Notes: a model not told the origin generated them from the sequence alone. 64,000 nucleotides of DNA from Lasioglossum baleicum (GCF_051020765.1 NW_027469322.1:1-64000); one strand, 5' to 3'; shown: positions 14,075 to 27,609, numbered from the stretch's first letter. Numbers and translations are program-made.

Positions 14075-16216
14075 GCGTTATGCGTTATGCGTTATGCGTT
14101 ATGCGTTATGCGTTATGCGTTATGCGTTATGCGTTATTCGTTATGCGTTATGCGTTATGCGTTATGCGTTATGCGTTATGCGTTATGCGTTATGCGTTAT
14201 GCGTTATGCGTTATGCGTTATGCGTTATGCGTTATGCGTTATGCGTTATGCGTTATGCGTTATGCGTTATGCGTTATGCGTTATGCGTTAAGCGTTATGC
14301 GTTATGCGTTATGCGTTATGCGTTATGCGTTATGCGTTATGCGTTATGCGTTATGCGTTATGCGTTATGCGTTACGCGTTACGCGTTACGCGTTACGCGT
14401 TATGCGTTATGCGTTATGCGTTATGCGTTATGCGTTATGCGTTATGCGTTATGCGTTATGCGTTATGCGTTATGCGTTATGCGTTATGCGTTATGCGTTA
14501 TGCGTTATGCGTTATGCGTTATGCGTTATGCGTTATGCGTTATGCGTTATGCGTTATGCGTTATGCGTTATGCGTTATGCGTTATGCGTTATGCGTTATG
14601 CGTTATGCGTTATGCGTTATGCGTTATGCGTTATGCGTTATGCGTTATGCGTTATGCGTTATGCGTTATGCGTTACGCGTTACGCGTTACGCGTTACGCG
14701 TTATGCGTTATGCGTTATGCGTTATGCGTTATGCGTTATGCGTTATGCGTTATGCGTTATGCGTTATGCGTTATGCGTTATGCGTTATGCGTTATGCGTT
14801 ATGCGTTATGCGTTATGCGTTATGCGTTATGCGTTATGCGTTATGCGTTATGCGTTATGCGTTATGCGTTATGCGTTATGCGTTATGCGTTATGCGTTAT
14901 GCGTTATGCGTTATGCGTTATGCGTTATGCGTTATGCGTTATGCGTTATGCGTTAAGCGTTATGCGTTATGCGTTATGCGTTATGCGTTATGCGTTATGC
15001 GTTATGCGTTATGCGTTATGCGTTATGCGTTACGCGTTACGCGTTACGCGTTACGCGTTATGCGTTATGCGTTATGCGTTATGCGTTATGCGTTATGCGT
15101 TATGCGTTATGCGTTATGCGTTATGCGTTATGCGTTATGCGTTATGCGTTATGCGTTATGCGTTATGCGTTATGCGTTATGCGTTATGCGTTATGCGTTA
15201 TGCGTTATGCGTTATGCGTTATGCGTTATGCGTTATGCGTTATGCGTTATGCGTTATGCGTTATGCGTTATGCGTTATGCGTTATGCGTTATGCGATATG
15301 CGTTATTCGTTATGCGTTATGCGTTATGCGTTATGCGTTATGCGTTATGCGTTATGCGTTATGCGTTATGCGTTATGCGTTATGCGTTATGCGTTATGCG
15401 TAATGCGTTATGCGTTATGCGTTATGCGTTATGCGTTATTCGTTATGCGTTATGCGTTATGCGTTATGCGTTATGCGTTATGCGTTATGCGTTATGCGTT
15501 ATGCGTTATGCGTTATGCGTTATGCGTTATGCGTTATGCGTTATGCGTTATGCGTTATGCGTTATGCGTTATGCGTTATGCGTTATGCGTTATGCGTTAT
15601 GCGTTACGCGTTATGCGTTATGCGTTATGCGTTATGCGTTATCGGCTTTGCGTTATGCGTTATGCGTTATGCGTTATGCGTCATGCGTCATGCGTTATGC
15701 GTTATGCGTTATGCGTTATGCGTTATGCGTTATGCGTTATGCGTTATGCGTTATGCGTTATGCGTTATGCGTTATGCGTTATGCGTTATGCGTTATGCGT
15801 TATGCGTTATGCGTTATGCGTTATGCGTTATGCGTTATGCGTTATGCGTTATGCGTTATGCGTTATGCGTTATGCGTTATGCGTTATGCGTTATGCGTTA
15901 TGCGTTATGCGTTATGCGTTATGCGTTATGCGTTATGCGTTATGCGTTATGCGTTATGCGTTATGCGTTATGCGTTATGCGTTATGCGTTATGCGTTATG
16001 CGTTATGCGTTATGCGTTATGCGTTATGCGTTATGCGTTATGCGTTATGCGTTATGCGTTATGCGTTATGCGTTATGCGTTATGCGTTATCGGCTTTGCG
16101 TTATGCGTTATGCGTTATGGGTTATGAGTTTTGCTTTACGCGTTAAGCGTTATGCGCTATGGGTTATGCGTTATGCGTTATGCGTTATGCGTTATGCGTT
16201 ATGCGTTATGCGTTAT

Positions 16217-16243
16217 GCGTTAAGCGTTATGCGCTATGGTTAT
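16217..16243 (+). repeat. Truncated module A lacking GAGTTTT/GCTTTAC
   Basis: Only the back half is present: GCGTTAA, a plain unit, GCGCTAT, then a six-base GGTTAT that has lost one G. It lies 91 bases after a complete module A. The lost G is the first of nine off-length units clustered in the next 3 kb. Confidence 0.8.
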
Positions 16244-16705
16244 GCGTTATGCGTTATGCGTTATGCGTTATGCGTTATGCGTTTATGCGTTATGCGTTAT
16301 GCGTTATGCGTTATGCGTTATGCGTTATGCGTTATGCGTTATGCGTTATTCGTTATGCGTTATGCGTTATGCGTTATGCGTTATGCGTTATGCGTTATGC
16401 GTTATGCGTTATGCGTTATGCGTTATGCGTTATGCGTTATGCGTTATGCGTTATGCGTTATGCGTTATGCGTTATGCGTTATGCGTTATGCGTTAAGCGT
16501 TATGCGTTATGCGTTATGCGTTATGCGTTATGCGTTATGCGTTATGCGTTATGCGTTATGCGTTATGCGTTATGCGTTACGCGTTGCGCGTTACGCGTTA
16601 CGCGTTACGCGTTATGCGTTATGCGTTATGCGTTATGCGTTATGCGTTATGCGTTATGCGTTATGCGTTATGCGTTATGCGTTATGCGTTATGCGTTATG
16701 CGTTA

Positions 16706-16712
16706 TGTGTTA
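16706..16712 (+). repeat. GTGTTAT, the only C-to-T CpG change seen
   Basis: This is the single unit in which the central CpG has become TpG on the + strand. The complementary change (GCATTAT, CpA) exists only as one amplified lineage in module C. With about 9,000 CpGs in the window, this is a very low rate of the transition expected from 5-methylcytosine deamination. Confidence 0.8.
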
Positions 16713-17141
16713 TGCGTTATGCGTTATGCGTTATGCGTTATGCGTTATGCGTTATGCGTTATGCGTTATGCGTTATGCGTTATGCGTTTATGCGTTATGC
16801 GTTATGCGTTATGCGTTATGCGTTATGCGTTATGCGTTATGCGTTATGCGTTATGCGTTATGCGTTATGCGTTATGCGTTATGCGTTATGCGTTATGCGT
16901 TATGCGTTATGCGTTATGCGTTAAGCGTTATGCGTTATGCGTTATGCGTTATGCGTTATGCGTTATGCGTTATGCGTTATGCGTTATGCGTTATGCGTTA
17001 TGCGTTATGCGTTATGCGTTATGCGTTATGCGTTATGCGTTATGCGTTATGCGTTATGCGTTATGCGTTATGCGTTATGCGTTATGCGTTATGCGTTATG
17101 CGTTATGCGTTATGCGTTATGCGTTATGCGTTATGCGTTAT

Positions 17142-17392
17142 GCGTTACGCGTTATGCGTTACGCGTTACGCGTTACGCGTTAGGCGTTATGCGTTAGGCG
17201 TTATGCGTTATGCGTTATGCGTTATGCGTTATGCGTTATGCGTTATGCGTTACGCGTTATGCGTTACGCGTTACGCGTTATGCGTTATGCGTTATGCGTT
17301 ATGCGTTATGCGTTATGCGTTATGCGTTATGCGTTACGCGTTATGCGTTACGCGTTATGCGTTACGCGTTATGCGTTACGCGTTATGCGTTA
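17142..17392 (+). repeat. Alternating GCGTTAC/GCGTTAT/GCGTTAG cluster
   Basis: GCGTTAC, GCGTTAT and GCGTTAG mix unit by unit here: GCGTTAC at 17142, 17156, 17163 and 17170, and GCGTTAG at 17177 and 17191. Further single GCGTTAC units, alternating with plain ones, reach about 17390. Closely similar clusters start at 20092, near 20883 and near 31665. The TAG units stop two forward frames here. The alternating pattern also recurs in the right family (37.8, 39.9, 42.5, 46.7, 47.3, 50.6, 57.1 and 59.6 kb), making it the main variant shared by the two families. Confidence 0.8.
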
Positions 17393-19155
17393 TGCGTTAT
17401 GCGTTATGCGTTATGCGTTATGCGTTATGCGTTATGCGTTATGCGTTATGCGTTATGCGTTATGCGTTATGCGTTATGCGTTATGCGTTATGCGTTATGC
17501 GTTATGCGTTATGCGTTATGCGTTATGCGTTATGCGTTATGCGTTATGCGTTATGCGTTATGCGTTATGCGTTATGCGTTATGCGTTATGCGTTATGCGT
17601 TATGCGTTATGCGTTATGCGTTATGCGTTATGCGTTATGCGTTATGCGTTATGCGTTATGCGTTATGCGTTATGCGTTATGCGTTATGCGTTATGCGTTA
17701 TGCGTTATGCGTTATGCGTTATGCGTTATGCGTTAAGCGTTATGCGTTATGCGTTATGCGTTATGCGTTATGCGTTATGCGTTATGCGTTATGCGTTATG
17801 CGTTATGCGTTATGCGTTATGCGTTATGCGTTATGCGTTATGCGTTATGCGTTATGCGTTATGCGTTATGCGTTATGCGTTATGCGTTATGCGTTATGCG
17901 TTATGCGTTATGCGTTATGCGTTATGCGTTATGCGTTACGCGTTACGCGTTACGCGTTACGCGTTACGCGTTATGCGTTATGCGTTATGCGTTATGCGTT
18001 ATGCGTTATGCGTTATGCGTTATGCGTTATGCGTTATGCGTTATGCGTTATGCGTTATGCGTTATGCGTTATGCGTTATGCGTTATGCGTTATGCGTTAT
18101 GCGTTATGCGTTATGCGTTATGCGTTATGCGTTATGCGTTATGCGTTATGCGTTATGCGTTATGCGTTATGCGTTATGCGTTATGCGTTATGCGTTATGC
18201 GTTATGCGTTATGCGTTATGCGTTATGCGTTATGCGTTATGCGATATGCGTTATTCGTTATGCGTTATGCGTTATGCGTTATGCGTTATGCGTTATGCGT
18301 TATGCGTTATGCGTTATGCGTTATGCGTTATGCGTTATGCGTTATGCGTAATGCGTTATGCGTTATGCGTTATGCGTTATGCGTTATTCGTTATGCGTTA
18401 TGCGTTATGCGTTATGCGTTATGCGTTATGCGTTATGCGTTATGCGTTATGCGTTATGCGTTATGCGTTATGCGTTATGCGTTATGCGTTATGCGTTATG
18501 CGTTATGCGTTATGCGTTATGCGTTATGCGTTATGCGTTATGCGTTATGCGTTATGCGTTACGCGTTATGCGTTATGCGTTATGCGTTATGCGTTATCGG
18601 CTTTGCGTTATGCGTTATGCGTTATGCGTTATGCGTCATGCGTCATGCGTTATGCGTTATGCGTTATGCGTTATGCGTTATGCGTTATGCGTTATGCGTT
18701 ATGCGTTATGCGTTATGCGTTATGCGTATGCGTTATGCGTTATGCGTTATGCGTTATGCGTTATGCGTTATGCGTTATGCGTTATGCGTTATGCGTTATG
18801 CGTTATGCGTTATGCGTTATGCGTTATGCGTTATGCGTTATGCGTTATGCGTATGCGTTATGCGTTATGCGTTATGCGTTATGCGTATGCGTTATGCGTT
18901 ATGCGTTATGCGTTATGCGTTATGCGTTATGCGTTATGCGTTATGCGTTATGCGTTATGCGTTATGCGTTATGCGTTATGCGTTATGCGTTATGCGTTAT
19001 GCGTTATGCGTTATGCGTTATGCGTTATCGGCTTTGCGTTATGCGTTATGCGTTATGGGTTATGAGTTTTGCTTTACGCGTTAAGCGTTATGCGCTATGG
19101 GTTATGCGTTATGCGTTATGCGTTTATGCGTTATGCGTTATGCGTTATGCGTTAT

Positions 19156-19183
19156 GCGTTAAGCGTTATGCGCTATGGGTTAT
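19156..19183 (+). repeat. Truncated module A lacking GAGTTTT/GCTTTAC
   Basis: This has the same back half as the 16217 copy (GCGTTAA, plain, GCGCTAT, GGGTTAT), again shortly after a full module A (19064), but here the last unit is full length. The matching position within two successive blocks shows that the truncated form was duplicated with its block. The base loss at 16238 is therefore likely younger than the duplication. Confidence 0.8.
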
Positions 19184-22100
19184 GCGTTATGCGTTATGCG
19201 TTATGCGTTATGCGTTATGCGTTATGCGTTATGCGTTATGCGTTATGCGTTAGCGTTATGCGTTATGCGTTATTCGTTATGCGTTATGCGTTATGCGTTA
19301 TGCGTTAGCGTTATGCGTTATGCGTTATGCGTTATGCGTTATGCGTTATGCGTTATGCGTTATGCGTTATGCGTTATGCGTTATGCGTTATGCGTTATGC
19401 GTTATGCGTTATGCGTTATGCGTTAAGCGTTATGCGTTATGCGTTATGCGTTATGCGTTATGCGTTATGCGTTATGCGTTATGCGTTATGCGTTATGCGT
19501 TATGCGTTATGCGTTACGCGTTGCGCGTTACGCGTTACGCGTTACGCGTTATGCGTTATGCGTTATGCGTTATGCGTTATGCGTTATGCGTTATGCGTTA
19601 TGCGTTATGCGTTATGCGTTATGCGTTATGCGTTATGCGTTATGCGTTATGCGTTATGCGTTATGCGTTATGCGTTATGCGTTATGCGTTATGCGTTATG
19701 CGTTATGCGTTATGCGTTATGCGTTATGCGTTATGCGTTATGCGTTATGCGTTATGCGTTATGCGTTATGCGTTATGCGTTATGCGTTATGCGTTATGCG
19801 TTATGCGTTATGCGTTATGCGTTATGCGTTATGCGTTATGCGTTATGCGTTATGCGTTATGCGTTATGCGTTATGCGTTATGCGTTATGCGTTAAGCGTT
19901 ATGCGTTATGCGTTATGCGTTATGCGTTATGCGTTATGCGTTATGCGTTATGCGTTATGCGTTATGCGTTATGCGTTATGCGTTATGCGTTATGCGTTAT
20001 GCGTTATGCGTTATGCGTTATGCGTTATGCGTTATGCGTTATGCGTTATGCGTTATGCGTTATGCGTTATGCGTTATGCGTTATGCGTTATGCGTTACGC
20101 GTTATGCGTTACGCGTTACGCGTTACGCGTTAGGCGTTATGCGTTAGGCGTTATGCGTTATGCGTTATGCGTTATGCGTTATGCGTTATGCGTTATGCGT
20201 TACGCGTTATGCGTTACGCGTTACGCGTTATGCGTTATGCGTTATGCGTTATGCGTTATGCGTTATGCGTTATGCGTTATGCGTTACGCGTTATGCGTTA
20301 CGCGTTATGCGTTACGCGTTATGCGTTATGCGTTATGCGTTATGCGTTATGCGTTATGCGTTATGCGTTATGCGTTATGCGTTATGCGTTATGCGTTATG
20401 CGTTATGCGTTATGCGTTATGCGTTATGCGTTATGCGTTATGCGTTATGCGTTATGCGTTATGCGTTATGCGTTATGCGTTATGCGTTATGCGTTATGCG
20501 TTATGCGTTATGCGTTATGCGTTATGCGTTATGCGTTATGCGTTATGCGTTATGCGTTATGCGTTATGCGTTATGCGTTATGCGTTATGCGTTATGCGTT
20601 ATGCGTTATGCGTTATGCGTTATGCGTTATGCGTTATGCGTTATGCGTTATGCGTTATGCGTTATGCGTTATGCGTTATGCGTTATGCGTTAAGCGTTAT
20701 GCGTTATGCGTTATGCGTTATGCGTTATGCGTTATGCGTTATGCGTTATGCGTTATGCGTTATGCGTTATGCGTTATGCGTTATGCGTTATGCGTTATGC
20801 GTTATGCGTTATGCGTTATGCGTTATGCGTTATGCGTTATGCGTTATGCGTTATGCGTTATGCGTTATGCGTTATGCGTTATGCGTTACGCGTTATGCGT
20901 TACGCGTTATGCGTTACGCGTTACGCGTTACGCGTTAGGCGTTATGCGTTAGGCGTTATGCGTTATGCGTTATGCGTTATGCGTTATGCGTTATGCGTTA
21001 TGCGTTACGCGTTATGCGTTACGCGTTACGCGTTATGCGTTATGCGTTATGCGTTATGCGTTATGCGTTATGCGTTATGCGTTATGCGTTATGCGTTATG
21101 CGTTATGCGTTACGCGTTATGCGTTACGCGTTATGCGTTTCGCGTTATGCGTTATGCGTTATGCGTTATGCGTTATGCGTTATGCGTTATGCGTTATGCG
21201 TTATGCGTTATGCGTTATGCGTTATGCGTTATGCGTTATGCGTTATGCGTTATGCGTTATGCGTTATGCGTTATGCGTTATGCGTTATGCGTTATGCGTT
21301 ATGCGTTATGCGTTATGCGTTATGCGTTATGCGTTAAGCGTTATGCGTTATGCGTTATGCGTTATGCGTTATGCGTTATGCGTTATGCGTTATGCGTTAT
21401 GCGTTATGCGTTATGCGTTATGCGTTATGCGTTATGCGTTACGCGTTACGCGTTACGCGTTACGCGTTACGCGTTATGCGTTATGCGTTATGCGTTATGC
21501 GTTAGGCGTTATGCGTTATGCGTTATGCGTTATGCGTTATGCGTTATGCGTTATGCGTTATGCGTTATGCGTTATGCGTTATGCGTTATGCGTTATGCGT
21601 TATGCGTTATGCGTTATGCGTTATGCGTTATGCGTTATGCGTTATGCGTTATGCGTTATGCGTTATGCGTTATGCGTTATGCGTTATGCGTTATGCGTTA
21701 TGCGTTATGCGTTATGCGTTATGCGTTATGCGTTATGCGTTATGCGTTATGCGTTATGCGTTATGCGTTATGCGTTATGCGTTATGCGTTAAGCGTTATG
21801 CGTTATGCGTTATGCGTTATGCGTTATGCGTTATGCGTTATGCGTTATGCGTTATGCGTTATGCGTTACGCGTTACGCGTTACGCGTTACGCGTTATGCG
21901 TTATGCGTTATGCGTTATGCGTTATGCGTTATGCGTTATGCGTTATGCGTTATGCGTTATGCGTTATGCGTTATGCGTTATGCGTTATGCGTTATGCGTT
22001 ATGCGTTATGCGTTATGCGTTATGCGTTATGCGTTATGCGTTATGCGTTATGCGTTATGCGTTATGCGTTATGCGTTATGCGTTATGCGTTATGCGTTAT

Positions 22101-25100
22101 GCGTTATGCGTTATGCGTTATGCGTTATGCGTTATGCGTTATGCGTTATGCGATATGCGTTATTCGTTATGCGTTATGCGTTATGCGTTATGCGTTATGC
22201 GTTATGCGTTATGCGTTATGCGTTATGCGTTATGCGTTATGCGTTATGCGTAATGCGTTATGCGTTATGCGTTATGCGTTATGCGTTATTCGTTATGCGT
22301 TATGCGTTATGCGTTATGCGTTATGCGTTATGCGTTATGCGTTATGCGTTATGCGTTATGCGTTATGCGTTATGCGTTATGCGTTATGCGTTATGCGTTA
22401 TGCGTTATGCGTTATGCGTTATGCGTTATGCGTTATGCGTTATGCGTTATGCGTTATGCGTTATGCGTTATGCGTTATGCGTTATGCGTTACGCGTTATG
22501 CGTTATGCGTTATGCGTTATGCGTTATCGGCTTTGCGTTATGCGTTATGCGTTATGCGTTATGCGTCATGCGTCATGCGTTATGCGTTATGCGTTATGCG
22601 TTATGCGTTATGCGTTATGCGTTATGCGTTATGCGTTATGCGTTATGCGTTATGCGTTATGCGTTATGCGTTATGCGTTATGCGTTATGCGTTATGCGTT
22701 ATGCGTTATGCGTTATGCGTTATGCGTTATGCGTTATGCGTTATGCGTTATGCGTTATGCGTTATGCGTTATGCGTTATGCGTTATGCGTTATGCGTTAT
22801 GCGTTATGCGTTATGCGTTATGCGTTATGCGTTATGCGTTATGCGTTATGCGTTATGCGTTATGCGTTATGCGTTATGCGTTATGCGTTATGCGTTATGC
22901 GTTATGCGTTATGCGTTATGCGTTATGCGTTATGCGTTATGCGTTATGCGTTATCGGCTTTGCGTTATGCGTTATGCGTTATGGGTTATGAGTTTTGCTT
23001 TACGCGTTAAGCGTTATGCGCTATGGGTTATGCGTTATGCGTTATGCGTTATGCGTTATGCGTTATGCGTTATGCGTTATGCGTTATGCGTTATGGGTTA
23101 TGCGTTATGCGTTATGCGTTATGCGTTATGCGTTATGCGTTATGCGTTATGCGTTATGCGTTATGCGTTATGCGTTATGCGTTATGCGTTATGGGTTATG
23201 AGTTTTGCTTTACGCGTTAAGCGTTATGCGCTATGGGTTATGCGTTATGCGTTATGCGTTATGCGTTATGCGTTATGCGTTATGCGTTATGCGTTATGCG
23301 TTATGCGTTATGCGTTATGCGTTATGCGTTATGCGTTATGCGTTATGCGTTATGCGTTATGCGTTATGCGTTATGCGTTATGCGTTATGCGTTATGCGTT
23401 ATGCGTTATGCGTTATGCGTTATGCGTTATGCGTTATGCGTTATGCGTTATGCGTTATGCGTTATGCGTTATGCGTTATGCGTTATGCGTTATGCGTTAT
23501 GCGTTACGCGTTATGCGTTACGCGTTATGCGTTATGCGTTATGCGTTATGCGTTACGCGTTATGCGTTACGCGTTATGCGTTACGCGTTATGCGTTATGC
23601 GTTATGCGTTATGCGTTATGCGTTATGCGTTATGCGTTATGCGTTAAGCGTTATGCGTTATGCGTTATGCGTTATGCGTTATGCGTTATGCGTTATGCGT
23701 TATGCGTTATGCGTTATGCGTTATGCGTTATGCGTTATGCGTTTTGCGTTATGCGTTATGCGTTATGCGTTATGCGTTATGCGTTATGCGTTATGCGTTA
23801 TGCGTCAAGCGTTATCCGTTATGCGTTATGCGTTATGCGTTATGCGTTATGCGTTATGCGTTATGCGTTATGCGTTATGCGTTATGCGTTATGCGTTATG
23901 CGTTATGCGTTATGCGTTATGCGTTATGCGTTATGCGTTATGCGTTATGCGTTATGCGTTATGCGTTTTGCGTTATGCGTTATGCGTTATGCGTTATGCG
24001 TTATGCGTTATGCGTTATGCGTTATGCGTTATGCGTTATGCGTTATGCGTAATGCGTTAAGCGTTATGCGATATGCGATATGCGTTATGCGTTATGCGTT
24101 AATCGTTAAGCGTTATGCGTTATGCGCTATGCGGTATGCGTTATGCGTTATGCGTTATGCGTTATGCGTTATGCGTTATGCGTTATGCGTTATGCGTTAT
24201 GCGTTATGCGTTATGCGTTATGCGTTATGCGTTATGCGTTATGCGTTATGCGTTATGCGTTATGCGTTATGCGTTATGCGTTATGCGTTATGCGTTATGC
24301 GTTATGCGTTATGCGTTATGCGTTATGCGTTATGCGTTATGCGTTATGCGTTATGCGTTATGCGTTATGCGTTATGCGTTATGCGTTATGCGTTATGCGT
24401 TATGCGTTATGCGTTATGCGTTATGCGTTATGCGTTATGCGTTATGCGTTATGCGTTATGCGTTATGCGTTATGCGTTATGCGTTATGCGTTATGCGTTA
24501 TGCGTTATGCGTTATGCGTTATGCGTTATGCGTTATGCGTTATGCGTTATGCGTTATGCGTTATGAGTTATGGGTTATGAGTTTTGCTTTACGCGTTAAG
24601 CGTTATGCGCTATGGGTTATGCGTTATGCGTTATGCGTTATGCGTTATGCGTTATGCGTTATGCGTTATGCGTTATGCGTTATGCGTTATGCGTTATGCG
24701 TTATGCGTTATGCGTTATGCGTTATGCGTTATGCGTTATGCGTTATGCGTTATGCGTTATGCGTTATGCGTTATGCGTTATGCGTTATGCGTTATGCGTT
24801 ATGCGTTATGCGTTATGCGTTATGCGTTATGCGTTATGCGTTATGCGTTATGCGTTATGCGTTATGCGTTATGCGTTATGCGTTATGCGTTATGCGTTAT
24901 GCGTTATGCGTTATGCGTTATGCGTTATGCGTTATGCGTTATGCGTTATGCGTTATGCGTTATGCGTTATGCGTTATGCGTTATGCGTTATGCGTTATGC
25001 GTTATGCGTTATGCGTTATGCGTTATGCGTTATGCGTTATGCGTTATGCGTTATGCGTTATGCGTTATGCGTTATGCGTTATGCGTTATGCGTTATGCGT

Positions 25101-25502
25101 TATGCGATATGCGTTATTCGTTATGCGTTATGCGTTATGCGTTATGCGTTATGCGTTATGCGTTATGCGTTATGCGTTATGCGTTATGCGTTATGCGTTA
25201 TGCGTTATGCGTAATGCGTTATGCGTTATGCGTTATGCGTTATGCGTTATGCGTTATGCGTTATGCGTTATGCGTTATGCGTTATGCGTTATGCGTTATG
25301 CGTTATGCGTTATGCGTTATGCGTTATGCGTTATGCGTTATGCGTTATGCGTTATGCGTTATGCGTTATGCGTTATGCGTTATGCGTTATGCGTTATGCG
25401 TTATGCGTTATGCGTTATGCGTTATGCGTTATGCGTTATGCGTTATGCGTTATCGGCTTTGCGTTATGCGTCATGCGTTATGCGTTATGCGTTATGCGTT
25501 AT

Positions 25503-27230
25503 GCGTCAAACGTTATCCGTTATGCGTTATGCGTTATGCGTTATGCGTTATGCGTTATGCGTTATGCGTTATGCGTTATGCGTTATGCGTTATGCGTTAT
25601 GCGTTATGCGTTATGCGTTATGCGTTATGCGTTATGCGTTATGCGTTATGCGTTATGCGTTATGCGTTATGCGTTATGCGTTATGCGTTGTGCGTTGTGC
25701 GTTGTGCGTTATGCGTTATGCTTTATGCGTTATGCGTTATGCGTTATGCGTTATGCGTTATGCGTTATGCGTTATGCGTTATGCGTTATGCGTTATGCGT
25801 TATGCGTTATGCGTTATGCGTTATGCGTTATGCGTTATGCGTTATGCGTTATGCGTTATGCGTTATGCGTTATGCGTTATGCGTTATGCGTTATGCGTTA
25901 TGCGTTATACGTTATGCGTTATGCGTTATGCGATATGCGTTATTCGTTATGCGTTATGCGTTATGCGTTATGCGATATGCGTTATGCGTTATGCGTTATG
26001 CGTTATGCGTTATGCGTTATGCGTTATGCGTTATGCGTTATGCGTTATGCGTTATGCGTTATGCGTTATGGGCTATTCGTTATGCGTCTTGCGTTATCCG
26101 TTATGCGTTATGCGTTATCCGTTATGCGTTATGCGTTATGCGTTATGCGTTATGCGTCAAGCGTTATCCGTTATGCGTTATGCGTTATGCGTTTTGCGTT
26201 ATGCGTTATGCGTTAAGCGTTATGCGTTATGCGTTATGCGTTATGCGTTATGCGTTATGCGTTATGCGTTATGCGTTATGCGTTATGCGTTATGCGTTAT
26301 GCGTTATGCGTTATGCGTTATGCGTTATGCGTTATGCGTTATGCGTTATGCGTTATGCGTTATGCGTTATGCGTTATGCGTTATGCGTTATGCGTTATGC
26401 GTTATGCGTTATGCGTTATGCGTTATGCGTTATGCGTTATGCGTTATGCGTTATGCGTTATGCGTTAAGCGTTATGCGTTATGCGTTATGCGTTATGCGT
26501 TATGCGTTATGCGTTATGCGTTATGCGTTATGCGTTATGCGTTATGCGTTATGCGTTATGCGTTATGCGTTATGCGTTATGCGTTATGCGTTATGCGTTA
26601 TGCGTTATGCGTTATGCGTCAAACGTTATCCGTTATGCGTTATGCGTTATGCGTTATGCGTTATGCGTTATGCGTTATGCGTTATGCGTTATGCGTTATG
26701 CGTTATGCGTTATGCGTTATGCGTTATGCGTTATGCGTTATGCGTTATGCGTTATGCGTTATGCGTTATGCGTTATGCGTTATGCGTTATGCGTTATGCG
26801 TTATGCGTTATGCGTTATGCGTTATGCGTTATGCGTTGTGCGTTGTGCGTTGTGCGTTATGCGTTATGCTTTATGCGTTATGCGTTATGCGTTATGCGTT
26901 ATGCGTTATGCGTTATGCGTTATGCGTTATGCGTTATGCGTTATGCGTTATGCGTTATGCGTTATGCGTTATGCGTTATGCGTTATGCGTTATGCGTTAT
27001 GCGTTATGCGTTATGCGTTATGCGTTATGCGTTATGCGTTATGCGTTATGCGTTATACGTTATGCGTTATGCGTTATGCGATATGCGTTATTCGTTATGC
27101 GTTATGCGTTATGCGATATGCGTTATGCGTTATGCGTTATGCGTTATGCGTTATGCGTTATGCGTTATGCGTTATGCGTTATGCGTTATGCGTTATGCGT
27201 TATGGGCTATTCGTTATGCGTCTTGCGTTA
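25503..27230 (+). repeat. Tandem duplication of ~1.13 kb
   Basis: Markers repeat in the same order: GCGTCAA-ACGTTAT-CCGTTAT (25503, 26616), three GCGTTGT (25685, 26833), ACGTTAT (25909, 27057), GCGATAT-plain-TCGTTAT (25930, 27078), and GGGCTAT-TCGTTAT-GCGTCTT (26070, 27204). Offsets are 1,113 to 1,148, differing only by whole units. The first copy also carries GCGTCAA (26154) and GCGTTTT (26189) after the GCGTCTT, an order seen again in 62876-63008. Confidence 0.85.
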
Positions 27231-27609
27231 TCCGTTATGCGTTATGCGTTATGCGTTATGCGTTATGCGTTATGCGTTATGCGTTATGCGTTATGCGTAA
27301 TGCGTTATGCGTTATGCGTTATGCGTTATGCGTTATGCGCGATGCGTTATGCGTTATGCGTTATGCGTTATGCGTTATGCGTTATGCGTTATGCGTTATG
27401 CGTTATGCGTTATGCGTTATGCGTTATGCGTTATGCGTTATGCGTTATGCGTTATGCGTTATGCGTTATGCGTTATGCGTTATGCGTTATGCGTTATGCG
27501 TTATGCGTTATGCGTTATGCGTTATGCGTTATGCGTTATGCGTTATGCGTTATGCGTTATGCGTTATGCGTTATGCGTTATGCGTTATGCGTTATGCGTT
27601 ATGCGTTAT

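Larger units (their letters stand above)
16238..19307 (+). repeat. Cluster of nine off-length units
   Basis: Units of 6 or 8 bases: 16238-16243 (6), 16279-16286 (8), 16784-16791 (8), 18724-18729 (6), 18849-18854 (6), 18883-18888 (6), 19120-19127 (8), 19247-19252 (6), 19302-19307 (6). Elsewhere in the window I find only five: 155-160, 385-390 and 3310-3315 (6 each), 54042-54049 (8) and 62590-62595 (6). The tally was checked against the position modulo 7 of marker units along the window, and the two agree. Confidence 0.85.
776..22576 (+). repeat. GCGTCAT tracts (2-6 units), left family
   Basis: Runs of consecutive GCGTCAT: 776-796 (3), 3058-3078 (3), 3240-3260 (3), 5136-5156 (3), 5500-5513 (2), 6914-6934 (3), 7488-7522 (5), 7705-7725 (3), 9420-9461 (6), 10071-10098 (4), 11786-11806 (3), 13599-13619 (3), 15678-15691 (2), 18633-18646 (2), 22563-22576 (2). 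Copy number varies while the flanking order is often conserved, for example always two plain units before a GCGTTAC tract at 3240, 6914 and 7705. That is what slippage of a single variant unit would give. Confidence 0.88.
14033..22989 (+). repeat. Ladder of three related blocks of 2.1, 2.9 and 3.9 kb
   Basis: Blocks 14033-16125, 16126-19063 and 19064-22989 each begin with module A and end with the same segment of about 830 bases: GCGATAT (15293, 18241, 22150), GCGTAAT 98-105 bases later, CGGCTTT (15643, 18598, 22528), two GCGTCAT, a second CGGCTTT (16091, 19029, 22955), then the next module A. The second and third blocks also share a GCGTTAC/GCGTTGC tract (16574, 19511) and a GCGTTAC-GCGTTAG cluster (17142, 20092; 2,950 apart). 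The third is longer because that cluster recurs 805 bases on (GCGTTAG at 20127 and 20932). A partial fourth copy (GCGATAT 25104, GCGTAAT 25209, CGGCTTT 25454) lies in the mosaic domain. Confidence 0.83.
1..23738 (+). repeat. Domain I: left variant family
   Basis: This stretch is defined by what its variant units are: module A (GAGTTTT-led), isolated CGGCTTT, tracts of two to six GCGTCAT, and tracts of GCGTTAC. None of the right-family markers (GCGCTAT followed by GCGGTAT, GCATTAT, GCGTCAA, GAGCTAT, TAGTTAA) occurs before 23739. Between variant clusters the monomers are perfect for hundreds of bases. The limit at 23738 is set by the first GCGTTTT unit (23739-23745), which is soon followed by GCGTCAA at 23802. 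Confidence 0.85.
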
